NCBI RefSeq assembly: GCF_001515525.1
Contig: NZ_BCNQ01000018.1
Span: 1-52,809 of the forward strand
Length of the DNA stretch: 52,809 nucleotides
Origin: Piscicoccus intestinalis NBRC 104926
GTDB lineage: Bacteria > Actinomycetota > Actinomycetes > Actinomycetales > Dermatophilaceae
Direction: 5' to 3'
Each line of letters opens with the position of its first letter. Positions within the stretch are counted from its first letter, which is position 1. Of this stretch, positions 1 to 10,891 are shown piece by piece. Both the position numbers and the translations under genes were made by a program. Under the pieces are notes generated by a model that saw only the letters and a list, made by a program, of their open reading frames with translations, was not told the DNA's origin and did not search any database.

Positions 1-514
1 CCCCAGCGGCCCCGGCTCCGCCGGCGTCGCCAGCGCCGAGCGTGCCGGCCGGCGCGTCCGCCGAGCGCGGGGTCGACAGCTTGCCCTCGATGCAGGAGAT
101 GAACTGCCCGAGCAGCTTGTCGGAGATGTCCTGGATGACGCCGCGGCCGAACTGCGCGGGCTTGCCGGTGATGGTCAGGTCGGTGCTCACGTCGACCTGG
201 GTGTGGCCCGAATCGCCTTGCGAGAGCTGAATGGTCGCGGTCGCGCCGGCCATGCCGTTGCCGCGCTTGTCCTTGCCGCGGCCGTCGATGACGGCCCGGT
301 GGCTCGCGTCGTCACGCTCGGTGATCTGCCCGGTGCCGGCGTAGACCATGGCGATCGGCCCGAGGCGCACCTTGACCTGACCGGTGAAGCCCTCGTCGGT
401 CACCTCCGTGACGGTCGCGCCCGGGAAGCACTCGCCGACCTCACGCAGGTCCATGAACAGGGCCCACGCCTGGTCGATCGAGGCGGGGACGGCGAACGAG
501 TGGGTCAGTTCCAT
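1..514 (-). CDS. coxG: CoxG-like SRPBCC family protein (C-terminus beyond window)
   Basis: The 171 visible codons start MELTHSFAVPASIDQAWALF and show the N-terminal SRPBCC/CoxG pattern: a DxxxVGxxFPGATV segment near residue 30, a GQVKVRLGPI strand and a GxGxxxxGNGMAGATATI segment. CoxG proteins accompany carbon-monoxide-dehydrogenase-type molybdenum hydroxylases and are thought to help place the enzyme at the membrane. The ATG lies 4 bases after the coxM stop, so the gene is the fourth of a co-translated coxS-L-M-G unit. After residue 155 the chain becomes Ala/Gly/Pro rich, as expected for the linker before the hydrophobic tail of CoxG, but the end is off the window. Confidence 0.85.
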   Translation of the reverse strand, partial: MELTHSFAVPASIDQAWALFMDLREVGECFPGATVTEVTDEGFTGQVKVRLGPIAMVYAGTGQITERDDASHRAVIDGRGKDKRGNGMAGATATIQLSQGDSGHTQVDVSTDLTITGKPAQFGRGVIQDISDKLLGQFISCIEGKLSTPRSADAPAGTLGAGDAGGAGAAG

Positions 515-518
515 GCGA

Positions 519-1369
519 TCACGCTCCGGCGGCCGCGAGCACCGCGCGGCGGGTCAGCACCGTCGCCAGGTGGCGGCGGTAGTCGGCGTCTCCTTGCAGG
601 TCCTCCGGGGGATGGGTGCCGTCGGCCGCCGACGCGCAGGCCGCGCCGACCGCCTCCTCGGTGAGTTCGCACCCGGCGAGCGCGCCCTCGACCGAACGGG
701 CCCGCAACGGAGTCGGGCCCATGTTCGTCAGGCCGACCTTCGCCTCGGCGATCCGCCCGTCCTCCACACGCACCGTCGCGGCGACCGCGACGATCGACCA
801 CTGGTGCACGACCCGCACGAACTTCTCGTAGTGCGCGCCCCAGCCGGTGTGCTTGGGGATGCGGATCGCCGCGAGGATCTCGTCGTCACCGACCGCCGTC
901 GTGAACAGGTCGACGAAGAACTCGGCGGCGGGCACGACCCGCTGACCGGACGGACCGACGATGACGAACTCCGCGTCGAGCGCCAGCGCCGGCGCGCCGA
1001 CGTCGCCGGCCGGGTCGGCGTGGGCGAGCGCCCCGCCGATCGTGCCGCGGTGCCGGATCTGCGGGTCGGCGACGGTCTTGACCGCCTCGACGAGCAGCCC
1101 CGCGTGCTCCCGGGCCAGCTCGTCGCGCAGGAACTCGTCGTAGCGGGTCATCGCGCCGACGACGATGCCCTCGCCGTCGTCGAACACCCCGCGCAGCTCG
1201 GCGACGTTGCCGAGGTCGATGAGCACCTCCGGCGCGGCCATCCGCATGCGCAGGATGGGCAGCAGGCTCTGCCCGCCGGCGATGATCTTCGCGCCGTCGC
1301 CGTGGTCGCGCAGCGCCTCCAGGGCCTGCACCAGCGAGGTCGGGGCGACGTAGTCGAAGGATGCGGGGA

Positions 1370-1373
<4 letters not shown>
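519..1373 (-). CDS. coxM: FAD-binding medium subunit of CO dehydrogenase/xanthine dehydrogenase family
   Basis: This 284-residue protein matches the FAD subunit (CoxM/CutM) of molybdenum hydroxylases. The N-terminal half carries the FAD-contacting motifs AGGQSLLP (about residues 32-39) and, after residue 105, IRHRGTIGGALAHADPAGD, in which TIGG and the Asp contact the flavin. The C-terminal third is the CO_deh_flav_C domain. It passes electrons from the iron-sulfur subunit to an acceptor. The ATG overlaps the coxL stop by 4 bases (ATGA), indicating translational coupling. Length and motif spacing are normal for the family. Confidence 0.93.
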
Positions 1374-3897
<2,524 letters not shown>

Positions 3898-3901
<4 letters not shown>

Positions 3902-4368
3902 GCCCGCTCACCCACTCCGGCGGCCTGCTGCACGGCCCGCACGATGTTCTGGTAGCCGGTGCAGCGGCACAGGTTGCCCTCCAGCCCGTGGCGGATCTCG
4001 CTCTCGCTGGGCGTGGGGTTGTCGTTGAGCAGGTCGACGGACTGCATGATCATGCCCGGCGTGCAGAACCCGCACTGCAGGGCGTGGGCCTCGTGGAAGG
4101 CCTGCTGCATGCGGTGCAGCTGGCCGTCGACGGCCAGCCCCTCGATCGTCGTCACCTCGTGCCCGTCCGCCTGCACGGCGAGCATGTTGCACGACTTGAC
4201 GCTGCGCCCGTCGAGGTGCACCGTGCAGGCGCCGCAGTTGCTCGTGTCGCACCCGATGACGGTGCCGGTCTTGCCGAGGCGCTCGCGCAGGTACTGCACG
4301 AGCAGCATCCGCGGTTCGACCTCGTCGCTGTGGTCGACGCCGTCGACCTTGACGTTGATGCGGGTCAT
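3898..4368 (-). CDS. coxS: 2Fe-2S small subunit of CO dehydrogenase-type molybdenum hydroxylase
   Basis: This 156-residue protein has the two 2Fe-2S domains of the family. The N-terminal plant-type ferredoxin cluster is held by Cys40, Cys45, Cys48 (CDTSNCGAC) and Cys60. The C-terminal helical cluster is held by Cys99/Cys102 (CGFC) and Cys134/Cys136 (CRCTGYQ). It carries electrons from the molybdenum centre of CoxL to the FAD of CoxM. It is first in the S-L-M-G run, preceded by a clear AAGGAG Shine-Dalgarno sequence, and the promoter should lie in the 178-bp gap to xdhC, which contains a 9-bp inverted repeat. Confidence 0.95.
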
Positions 4369-4450
4369 CCGTCACTCCTTCGTGTCGGTTGCGGCTGTGG
4401 CGTGATCGCCCGTCGGTCCGCCGGCACGCACCGGCCCGTGGAGGCATCCT

Positions 4451-4480
4451 CACCTGTTGCCGCGCCGGTGACAACAGGTG
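4451..4480. promoter_or_regulatory. Inverted repeat upstream of coxS (candidate operator)
   Basis: Perfect 9-bp arms CACCTGTTG (4451-4459) and CAACAGGTG (4472-4480) flank a 12-base centre. The repeat lies 83-112 bp upstream of the coxS ATG, in the only sizeable gap of the locus. It could be a regulator site or the end of an attenuating hairpin for the upstream coxD-E-xdhC transcript. No regulator gene is adjacent. Confidence 0.45.
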
Positions 4481-4546
4481 TCCGACCACCGTGTCGACAC
4501 AGCGCCGCGCCGGGGTGCGCACTCGTCACCGTCGACGTGGGTGGAA

Positions 4547-5749
4547 TCACGTGCGGTCCGGGGGAGTCGGGCCGCTGGGGTCGCTCGAGTCGCTGGGGTC
4601 GCTCGAGTCGCTGGGGTCGCTCGGGTCGTGGTGGTGGATGGGGCCGTCACGCTCGGACAGGCGGTCGCCGCGCCCGCCCCATTGCTGGGCGATGATCTCC
4701 GCGGCGATGCTGACCGCGGTCTCCTGCGGGGTGCGGGCGCCGAGATCGAGTCCGATGGGACTGGCCAGCCGGTCGAGCTCGGCGTCGCTCAGGCCCGCCT
4801 CCCGCAGACGGGCCATTCGGTCGGTGTGGGTGCGGCGGCTGCCCATCGCGCCGACGTAGGCGAGCGGGGTGCGCAGCGCGACCTCGAGCACCGGCACGTC
4901 GAACTTCGGGTCATGGGTCAGCACACAGACCACTGTGCGTTCGTCGAGGCGCCCCGCGTCGCGTTCGGCGCTCAGGTAGCGGTGCGGCCAGTCGACGACG
5001 ACCTCGTCGGCATCGGGGAAGCGGCTCGCGGTGGCGAAGACGGGCCGGGCGTCGCAGACCGTCACGTGGTACCCGAGGAAGACGCCGACCTGCGCGACGG
5101 AGGCGGCGAAGTCGATCGCGCCGAAGACGATCAACCGCGGACGCGGGGCGTAGGCGGCGACGAACACCCGCAGGCCCTCGCCGCGACGCTCCCCGTCGGG
5201 ACCGTAGGTGAGGGTGCCGGTGTGTCCGCCGGCGAGCAGCCCCCGGGCGTCGTCGGTGACGGCGGCGTCGATGCGCTCGCTGCCGAGGCTGCCGGTCGGT
5301 GGGTCGTGCTCGGCGGGATGCACGACGAGCCGGCGCCCCACGCGCTCGCGGTCGGGGTGCTCGATGATCGTGGCCACCGCGACGGGGCGGCCGGCGGCGA
5401 TGTCGGCGGCCACCGCCTCCAGCTGGGGAAAGGTCCGCTTGCTGACCGGCTCGACGAACACATCGAGGATGCCGCCGCAGGTCAGGCCGACGGCGAACGC
5501 GTCGTCGTCGCTGACCCCGTACCGCTGCAGCTCGGGGCGGGCGTCGGCGACGACCTGCTGGGCCAGCTCGTAAACGGCCCCTTCGACGCAGCCACCGGAG
5601 ACCGAACCGACCGCCTGACCGCCCGGGCCGACGAGCATCGACGCCCCGGCCGGGCGCGGCGCCGAGCGCCACGTGGCGACGACCGTGCCCACCCCGACGG
5701 TGTCGCCGGCGCGCCACCATTGCAGGAGCTCGTCGAGAACGTCACGCAT
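4547..5749 (-). CDS. XdhC/CoxI family molybdenum-cofactor maturation factor
   Basis: The 400-residue protein has the N-terminal XdhC_CoxI domain (VGVGTVVATWRSAPRPAGAS, then GSVSGGCVEGAVYE and LTCGGILDVFVEP) and a C-terminal Rossmann domain (about residues 205-350, LIVFGAIDFAASVAQVGVFLG, ending in YVGAMGSRRTH). Members bind and sulfurate the molybdenum cofactor and deliver it to the large subunit. The tail is an acidic Asp-Pro-Ser repeat (DPSDPSDSSDPSDSSDPS) made by a DNA tandem repeat at about 4560-4625. The start overlaps coxE by 8 bases. Confidence 0.9.
   Translation of the reverse strand: MRDVLDELLQWWRAGDTVGVGTVVATWRSAPRPAGASMLVGPGGQAVGSVSGGCVEGAVYELAQQVVADARPELQRYGVSDDDAFAVGLTCGGILDVFVEPVSKRTFPQLEAVAADIAAGRPVAVATIIEHPDRERVGRRLVVHPAEHDPPTGSLGSERIDAAVTDDARGLLAGGHTGTLTYGPDGERRGEGLRVFVAAYAPRPRLIVFGAIDFAASVAQVGVFLGYHVTVCDARPVFATASRFPDADEVVVDWPHRYLSAERDAGRLDERTVVCVLTHDPKFDVPVLEVALRTPLAYVGAMGSRRTHTDRMARLREAGLSDAELDRLASPIGLDLGARTPQETAVSIAAEIIAQQWGGRGDRLSERDGPIHHHDPSDPSDSSDPSDSSDPSGPTPPDRT
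4560..4627. repeat. Short tandem repeat encoding an Asp-Pro-Ser tail
   Basis: Units of 12-18 bp based on GGTCGCTCGAGTCGCTGG recur about four times and encode the DPSDSSDPS tail of the XdhC-family protein on the minus strand. The copies are nearly identical, which suggests recent slippage-driven change. Confidence 0.7.
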
Positions 5750-7001
5750 GCTGGACCACCCTCACGAAGTGCTCGAACGCGGCCAGCGAGTGACCGGCCA
5801 CGAAGTCGTCGACGTGCGGGAGGGCGGCCGCGATGCCGCCCTGCACCGGCTCGTACCCGGCTTTACCCCGGTGCGGGTTGACCCAGACGACGTGGTGGGC
5901 CACCGCGCGCAGCCGGCGCATCTGGTCGCCGAGGTCGCGGGGGTCACCGCGCTCCCAGCCGTCGCTGAACACCGCGACGACGGCGCCGCGGGCCATGCCG
6001 CGCCGGCCCCAACGGCGCAGGAAGACGTCGATGTTCTGCGCGAGCCGGGTGCCGCCGGACCAGTCGGGTACCGCGTCGCCGCAGGCGATCAGCGCCCGCT
6101 CGGCGTCGCGGTGCTGCAACGCCCGCGTGATGTGGGTGAGGCGGGTGCCCATCGTGAACACCTCGACGTCGTGCGTGCCGTGGGCGCCCGGGCCGGTGAC
6201 GAACTGGTGGGCGAGCCGCAGCAGGGAGTCGGCGTAGGCGGACATCGACCCGGACACGTCGATGAGCAGCACGATGCGCCGCGGCCTGGTGCCGCGTCGC
6301 CGCCGCCGGATCGGGCCGGATTCGCCCATCCGGCGCAGTTGGTCGCGCAGGGTGCGTCGCGGGTCGACGGCGCCGGAGCGGGACGGGGTGTGCCGGTGGG
6401 TCCGGCGGCGCGGCGGGCGCGGGTTCAGCTGCCCGAAAAGCCGGGCGATCCGGGCGCGCTCGGCGGCGCTGAGGGTGGCGACGTCGCGGTGGCGCAGGAT
6501 GTCGTCGTCGCTGGCTCGGGCCCGCACGTCCTGCGCGTGGGTGTCGTCGGCTCCGCCGGTGTCGGTGTCGCGGTCGGTGGCTTGCAGGGCGGCCTGGGGG
6601 TGCGTCACCGTGGATCGCTGTTGCCGCGGTCCGGTGGGTTGCCGCCCGAACCACGCGGCGAACACCTGGTCGTGGCGGCGCAGGTCGTCGGGGGAGGAGC
6701 ACAGGGTGGCGCGCCCGGCCCAGAACACCCCGGTCGGGTCGGTCAGCCCGACCTGCGCGGCCGCCTGCAGGTAGCTGCGCTCACGGTCCGCGGTGACGGT
6801 CACGCCGGCGGCGCGCAGCGCGCGGGCGAACCCGAGCAACGCGGCCTCGGGTCGGTGATTCGCACGTGGGTTGGGGTCCGGCGACGTCGACGCGGCCGCG
6901 CCCGTGGGAGCAGCGGGGCCCTTCGCGGTGGGGCCGGTCGCGGTGGGGCCGGTCGCGGTGGGGCCGGCCGTGGTGGGGCCGGGCGCGGTGGGGCCGGTCA
7001 T
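5742..7001 (-). CDS. coxE: VWA-domain CoxE-like protein
   Basis: This 419-residue protein has a C-terminal von Willebrand A-like domain with the metal-ion site DVSGSMSAY (about residue 250) and a second VFSDGWERGDP segment (about residue 345). CoxE works with the MoxR-type ATPase CoxD; together they are needed to install the copper/molybdenum active site of CO dehydrogenase, and related pairs serve other large enzymes. The first ~35 residues are a low-complexity TGPTA repeat. The start shares an ATGA overlap with the coxD stop. The family is CoxE rather than a general VWA protein because of the gene context. Confidence 0.88.
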   Translation of the reverse strand: MTGPTAPGPTTAGPTATGPTATGPTAKGPAAPTGAAASTSPDPNPRANHRPEAALLGFARALRAAGVTVTADRERSYLQAAAQVGLTDPTGVFWAGRATLCSSPDDLRRHDQVFAAWFGRQPTGPRQQRSTVTHPQAALQATDRDTDTGGADDTHAQDVRARASDDDILRHRDVATLSAAERARIARLFGQLNPRPPRRRTHRHTPSRSGAVDPRRTLRDQLRRMGESGPIRRRRRGTRPRRIVLLIDVSGSMSAYADSLLRLAHQFVTGPGAHGTHDVEVFTMGTRLTHITRALQHRDAERALIACGDAVPDWSGGTRLAQNIDVFLRRWGRRGMARGAVVAVFSDGWERGDPRDLGDQMRRLRAVAHHVVWVNPHRGKAGYEPVQGGIAAALPHVDDFVAGHSLAAFEHFVRVVQHA

Positions 7002-8026
7002 CGTGTCAGCACCCGGTCGAGGGCAGCGCGGACCCGTTCGGCGTCGTCGCGGTGCTTGACGGCGACCCCGAGGGTGGCCGCGGCGGTTTCGACGTCGAGG
7101 TCGACGGCGCCGAGTTCGAGAAGGGCGCGGGCCCAGTCGATGGTCTCGGCGACCCCGGGCGGTTTGACCAGGTCACCGGCGGGTTGATGACCCTCGCGCA
7201 GCCGCTGACAGGCGAGGACGACCTGCTCGGCGAGAAGGTCGGGGATGTGCGGCAGATGCCGGCGCACGATCTGCAGTTCGCGCTCCAGGCCGGGGTGGTC
7301 GATCCAGTGGTAGAGGCAGCGCCGCTTGAGCGCGTCGTGCAGGTCGCGGGTGCGGTTGGAGGTGAGGACGACGACGGGCGGGGTGGGCGCCCGGACCGTG
7401 CCGAGCTCGGGGATGCTCACCTGCCACGTCGAGAGCACCTCGAGCAGGAACGCCTCGAACTCGTCGTCGGCCCGGTCGATCTCGTCGACGAGCAGCACGA
7501 CCGGGGCGTCCCGGAGCGCGCGCAGCACCGGGCGGGCGAGCAGGAACCGCTCGGTGAACAGTTGGTCCTCCACGGCGGCGAGATCGGTGCCCGCCGAGCC
7601 GGGCGCGGTGGTCAGGCCCGCCTCGGGCAGGCCGGGCGCGGCGGAGTTCCGGGCCTCGGGCGGGCCCGGCGCCGGGGCCGCCCGGGTCGCCTCGAGGGCG
7701 CGCAGGTGCAGGATCTGGCGCGGAAAGTCCCAGTCGTACAGGGCCTGGCTCGCGTCGATCCCCTCGTAGCACTGCAGCCGGAGCACGGGCAGGTCCAGCG
7801 CACGCCCGAGCGACTCGGCGAGCGCAGTCTTGCCCGTGCCGGGCTCGCCCTCGAGCAGCAGGGGGCGGCCCATCCGCACCGCCAGCCACGCGATCGTCGC
7901 CAGCGCCCCGTCGGCGAGGTAACCGGTCTGCTCGAGTCGCGTGCCGAGATCGGCCGGGGAGGCGACGGTCTCGCTCGGGCGGCGCCCGGCGAGGTGGGCT
8001 GGTTCCGTCTGCGGTGTCGGCTCCAT
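6998..8026 (-). CDS. coxD: MoxR/CoxD-type AAA+ ATPase
   Basis: The ATG at 8026 gives a 342-residue MoxR-class ATPase. Walker A is GEPGTGKT (residues 60-67), Walker B is VVLLVDEIDRAD, sensor 1 follows as PVVVLTSNRTRDL, and the C-terminal lid spans the last ~90 residues. A 40-residue Ala/Pro/Gly-rich insert lies between Walker A and Walker B. It is the most upstream gene of the cox locus and partners CoxE. A longer open frame continues upstream across the protease gene, but the MoxR fold starts only after this ATG. Confidence 0.92.
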   Translation of the reverse strand: MEPTPQTEPAHLAGRRPSETVASPADLGTRLEQTGYLADGALATIAWLAVRMGRPLLLEGEPGTGKTALAESLGRALDLPVLRLQCYEGIDASQALYDWDFPRQILHLRALEATRAAPAPGPPEARNSAAPGLPEAGLTTAPGSAGTDLAAVEDQLFTERFLLARPVLRALRDAPVVLLVDEIDRADDEFEAFLLEVLSTWQVSIPELGTVRAPTPPVVVLTSNRTRDLHDALKRRCLYHWIDHPGLERELQIVRRHLPHIPDLLAEQVVLACQRLREGHQPAGDLVKPPGVAETIDWARALLELGAVDLDVETAAATLGVAVKHRDDAERVRAALDRVLTR

Positions 8027-8085
8027 CCGCCCAGGATCACCCAAAGGCGCTGCTCGCGACACCCCACCTGGCCGAACGGATCGGC

Positions 8086-9222
8086 TCAGTGGCCGCTGCG
8101 TGGGAGGACCCTCACCGCTGCGTCGTTCGGCTGCTTCTGCGCCGTCGGGACCGTCAGCGCCGTCATCGCCCCGCTCGCCGAGCTGAAGCAGCCGGAGGGC
8201 TTGCCGACCGTCTTGAGGCCGACGAGGTCCCCGGCTCCCCAGACGGCGGGCTTGCGGGTGGTGGCGGGGTACATGATCTGCGCGGGGTCGGAGATCTTCG
8301 GGTGGTCCAGCCCCACGACGTGGCCGAGTTCGTGCATGAGCACCTGACCCCAGGTGCCGATGAGCCCCGTGGTGTTGCCGGCGCCGAATCCGGACGGCAT
8401 CGACTTCGTGCGGTCGAGGACGACGTACCCCTGCACGATGCGGTGCCAGGACCGCGTGCCGGCGCGCGCCGTGTCGAGGTCGTAGAAGGCACCGCCGACT
8501 CCGACCGTGTCGGCGCCGCCCGTCAGGTACGCCGAGCGACGAGCCTTGGCCGGGTTGTTCGGGCGGGCGAAGGCGACGACGAGGTCGGTGCCGGACGGGT
8601 AGTCGTCGAGGACGTCCTTGCCCTTGGAGCCGGGCACGACGCTGGTGGTGCCGACCTTCTGGAAGCGCAGGCCGCTGGCGGCGGCAATGCGCGCGATCGC
8701 GGTGTCGACGTCGGCGGCCGCGCCCTTCGGGGCCCCGGTGAGGTTGACGCGGTACCGGATCGTCGTGCAGGGATCCCACTTCGACGGGGGCGTGGTGAGG
8801 TACCCCACCGACTTGGGGTTGCCTCGCCCGACGGCGGCCGTGACCGCTCCCGAACCGCCGGCCTGCAGCGCCCCGCCACCGGCTCCGGTCGAGGGCGTCG
8901 GCACCGATCCATCCCCTGACGCCGCGGATGCGGGTGAGGCGGTGTCTGCCGTTGACGACGACGCTGACGACGACGCCGCGGACGCCGCGGACGACGCGGA
9001 CGACCCGGAGGCCGCCGGTGCCGGAGCCGATGCCGCTGCCGGCGCGACAGCCGTGGGGGCGCTCACCTGGGCGCCGACGGCCAGCGGAGCGGCGACGAAG
9101 GCGCACAGCGTGAGGGCTGCCGAGGCCTGCCGGGATCTGCGGGAGCCGCGCCCGGCTCGGGTGCCGCGGGCGGTCGGCGAATCGGGTGTGCTGGTGTCGG
9201 ACGTGATCCTGGTGAAGGTCAC
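8086..9222 (-). CDS. Secreted matrixin-like zinc metalloprotease
   Basis: The zinc signature HELGHVVGLDH (HExxHxxGxxH, about residues 297-307) followed by an IMYP Met-turn places this 378-residue protein among metzincin (matrixin-like) peptidases. An N-terminal arginine-rich stretch and a hydrophobic segment (ALTLCAFVAAPLAVGA) form an export signal, followed by a long Ala/Ser linker. I chose the GTG at 9222 because a GGAAGGGG Shine-Dalgarno sequence stands 8 bases upstream; a longer frame adds 24 arginine-rich residues. It probably acts outside the cell. The substrate is unknown. Confidence 0.85.
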   Translation of the reverse strand: MTFTRITSDTSTPDSPTARGTRAGRGSRRSRQASAALTLCAFVAAPLAVGAQVSAPTAVAPAAASAPAPAASGSSASSAASAASSSASSSTADTASPASAASGDGSVPTPSTGAGGGALQAGGSGAVTAAVGRGNPKSVGYLTTPPSKWDPCTTIRYRVNLTGAPKGAAADVDTAIARIAAASGLRFQKVGTTSVVPGSKGKDVLDDYPSGTDLVVAFARPNNPAKARRSAYLTGGADTVGVGGAFYDLDTARAGTRSWHRIVQGYVVLDRTKSMPSGFGAGNTTGLIGTWGQVLMHELGHVVGLDHPKISDPAQIMYPATTRKPAVWGAGDLVGLKTVGKPSGCFSSASGAMTALTVPTAQKQPNDAAVRVLPRSGH

Positions 9223-9523
9223 GGAGGGGTCCCCTTCCGGGTCTCGGACGCATCGGTCGCGGGGCGGTCCCGTGCCCCTCGACCGACCGGGCACCCGAGA
9301 GAGGCTGCCCCAACTTCGCCTCCGATGCCCCCGGTGTCCACTGGGCGGGCCGGGCGCGCCGCCCGCGGCGGACCCGACTCACGAGGTCGCCACCCGACCG
9401 AGCGCGGCGAAGGCGCAGGTCAGGACGGGGTACACAGTCGACAGCGCTAACTCCGGTGGCCGCGCGGCCGATGTGGAGCACGGAACGCAGCAGCCGCGTG
9501 CTCGGGGTGGGAGGTGGCGACGC
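9223..9523. other. Intergenic region between divergent genes
   Basis: This 301-bp gap must hold promoters for the protease (minus) and the hypothetical gene at 9524 (plus). I see a 7-bp hairpin GAGCACG/CGTGCTC (9476-9503) just before the plus gene and a GTGCCC/GGGCAC pair near 9290. No convincing -35/-10 pair, riboswitch core or small gene was recognised. Confidence 0.4.
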
Positions 9524-10252
9524 ATGAGCGCCGTGACCGCGAGCATCCTCGTGGGCCGTCGGGACCGATCTCGACCCGGGATCCGGCCCGGCTGGCTGGC
9601 TCTGCTGCACGAGGATCGCGGCTACGCCTGGCAGCTGCTGAGGCTGCAGTTGAGCGGCGCCGACCTGCCGTCGCAGGCGATGGACGACCCGCCCGGGGTG
9701 CTCTGGCAGGCGTCGGCCGAGACCGACGTGGTCGGTGAACTCGCGGCGCTGTTGCACCTGTATGTCGCGCGCACGCCCGGGATCGTGCGTCAGGCTGCGC
9801 GGATGCCGGCCCTGCGTCGGCAGCGGGTGGACCTGCGGGCGGTGGGCGAGCGCGACCCCGAGCGGCTCGCGGGCCTGTTGGCGCTGGCCCGATTCGGTGG
9901 GCGCGACCTCACCCTGGCGGCGACGATCCTGCCCGGAAGCCGACTGCGCGAGGACGGGCTCATGGCGTTGCCGGATTGGGAACTCGACATCGCCCACACC
10001 GCGCTGACGCGCAATCGCAGCGTGGTCGGCCACGGGCTCGTCGTGCACGACCTGCGTGTCGACACCGAGGACGGCGCGCAGGATGCGGCCCGCGCCCAGG
10101 AACAGGCGGCCCGCCAGGCAGCGGGCGCCGTCGACCAGGCCCGGCCCGTACCGGAACCGGCCGCCGACCGGACCCCTGTCATCCGGTGGCCGGGGCTGCG
10201 CCCGCCGGGCGGTCGTCATGCCGGCCACACCCCCGAGGAGCCGCGCCGGTGA
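9524..10252 (+). CDS. Hypothetical protein
   Basis: I do not recognise this 242-residue protein. The first ~175 residues look folded and helical (LLHEDRGYAWQLLRLQLSG, ARFGGRDLTLAATILPGS); the last ~65 are Ala/Gln/Arg/Pro rich and probably disordered. There is no signal peptide or membrane span. The ATG has a GGAGG sequence 9 bases upstream. Its 3' end overlaps the 3' end of the convergent tag gene by 37 bp. Confidence 0.65.
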   Translation: MSAVTASILVGRRDRSRPGIRPGWLALLHEDRGYAWQLLRLQLSGADLPSQAMDDPPGVLWQASAETDVVGELAALLHLYVARTPGIVRQAARMPALRRQRVDLRAVGERDPERLAGLLALARFGGRDLTLAATILPGSRLREDGLMALPDWELDIAHTALTRNRSVVGHGLVVHDLRVDTEDGAQDAARAQEQAARQAAGAVDQARPVPEPAADRTPVIRWPGLRPPGGRHAGHTPEEPRR

Positions 10253-10827
10253 CTGCCCACCAGGTGGGTGTCGACGATGCCGATGGCCTCCATGAGCGCG
10301 AACACGGTGGTCGGCCCGACGAAGCGGAACCCGCGCCGCTTGAGCTCTTTGGTGAGCGCGACCGACTCCGCTGAACTGCTGGGGACCTCGGCCCGACGAC
10401 GCGGTGCCGGGGTGTGGCTCGGCCGGAACGACCAGACGAGCTGCGCGAGCCCCCCGTCGTCGCGCAGAGCGACCGTGGCCGCGGCGTTGGCGATCGTCGA
10501 CTCGATCTTGCGGCGATTGCGCACGATCGCGGCGTCGGCCATGAGGCGCGCGACCTCCGCCTCCCCGTAGCCGGCCACCCGGTCGGGGTCGAAGTCGTCG
10601 AACGCGGCCCGGAAGGCGGGGCGTTTACGCAGAATCGTGGCCCACGACAAGCCGGACTGGAAGGCCTCCAGCGAGAGGCGCTCGAACACCCCGCGTTCGT
10701 CACGCACGGGCATGCCCCACTCGCCGTCGTAGTACGCGCGCAGCAGTGGGTCGGTGGCCGCCCAGGTCGGGCGGGCCAGGCCATCGGGCCCGACGATCAG
10801 GTCGGGGTTCAGCGGGTTCTGCGTCAT
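10216..10827 (-). CDS. tag: DNA-3-methyladenine glycosylase I
   Basis: The 203-residue protein aligns along its length with Tag: DPLLRAYYDGEWG, LSLEAFQSGLSWATILRKRPAF, and KELKRRGFRFVGPTTVFALMEAIG. It removes 3-methyladenine from alkylated DNA. The zinc-snap ligands of the E. coli enzyme are largely absent: the N-terminal Cys is missing, the His of YHDNEWG is Tyr, and the last Cys is not in HLVGSHRR. A RecA-NDp/PafBC promoter ends only 6 bases before the ATG, so the mRNA may be leaderless and DNA-damage induced. It lies next to ogt. Confidence 0.92.
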   Translation of the reverse strand: MTQNPLNPDLIVGPDGLARPTWAATDPLLRAYYDGEWGMPVRDERGVFERLSLEAFQSGLSWATILRKRPAFRAAFDDFDPDRVAGYGEAEVARLMADAAIVRNRRKIESTIANAAATVALRDDGGLAQLVWSFRPSHTPAPRRRAEVPSSSAESVALTKELKRRGFRFVGPTTVFALMEAIGIVDTHLVGSHRRGSSGVWPA

Positions 10828-10833
10828 GGGCGA

Positions 10834-10856
10834 ACCCTGCCACCGAGCACCGACAA
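10834..10856 (-). promoter_or_regulatory. RecA-NDp/PafBC-type promoter of tag
   Basis: On the minus strand TTGTCGGTG (10856-10848), 8 bases, then CAGGGT (10839-10834) matches tTGTCRGtg-N8-TAnnnT except C for T in the first -10 position. The ATG starts 6 bases after the -10 hexamer. The same AGGG could instead act as a weak Shine-Dalgarno sequence. Confidence 0.7.
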
Positions 10857-10891
10857 GATCCGTGCGACCGCGGGGCTGGCTGCGAACCGCC

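Noticed and set aside
9223-9480. ydaO-type (c-di-AMP) riboswitch before the secreted protease
   Set aside because: Leaders of secreted actinobacterial enzymes often carry one, but I could not find its conserved core here.
8027-10228. Long minus-strand open frame continuing upstream of coxD
   Set aside because: It covers the protease gene in another frame with Arg/Pro-rich shadow sequence; the MoxR domain starts at 8026.
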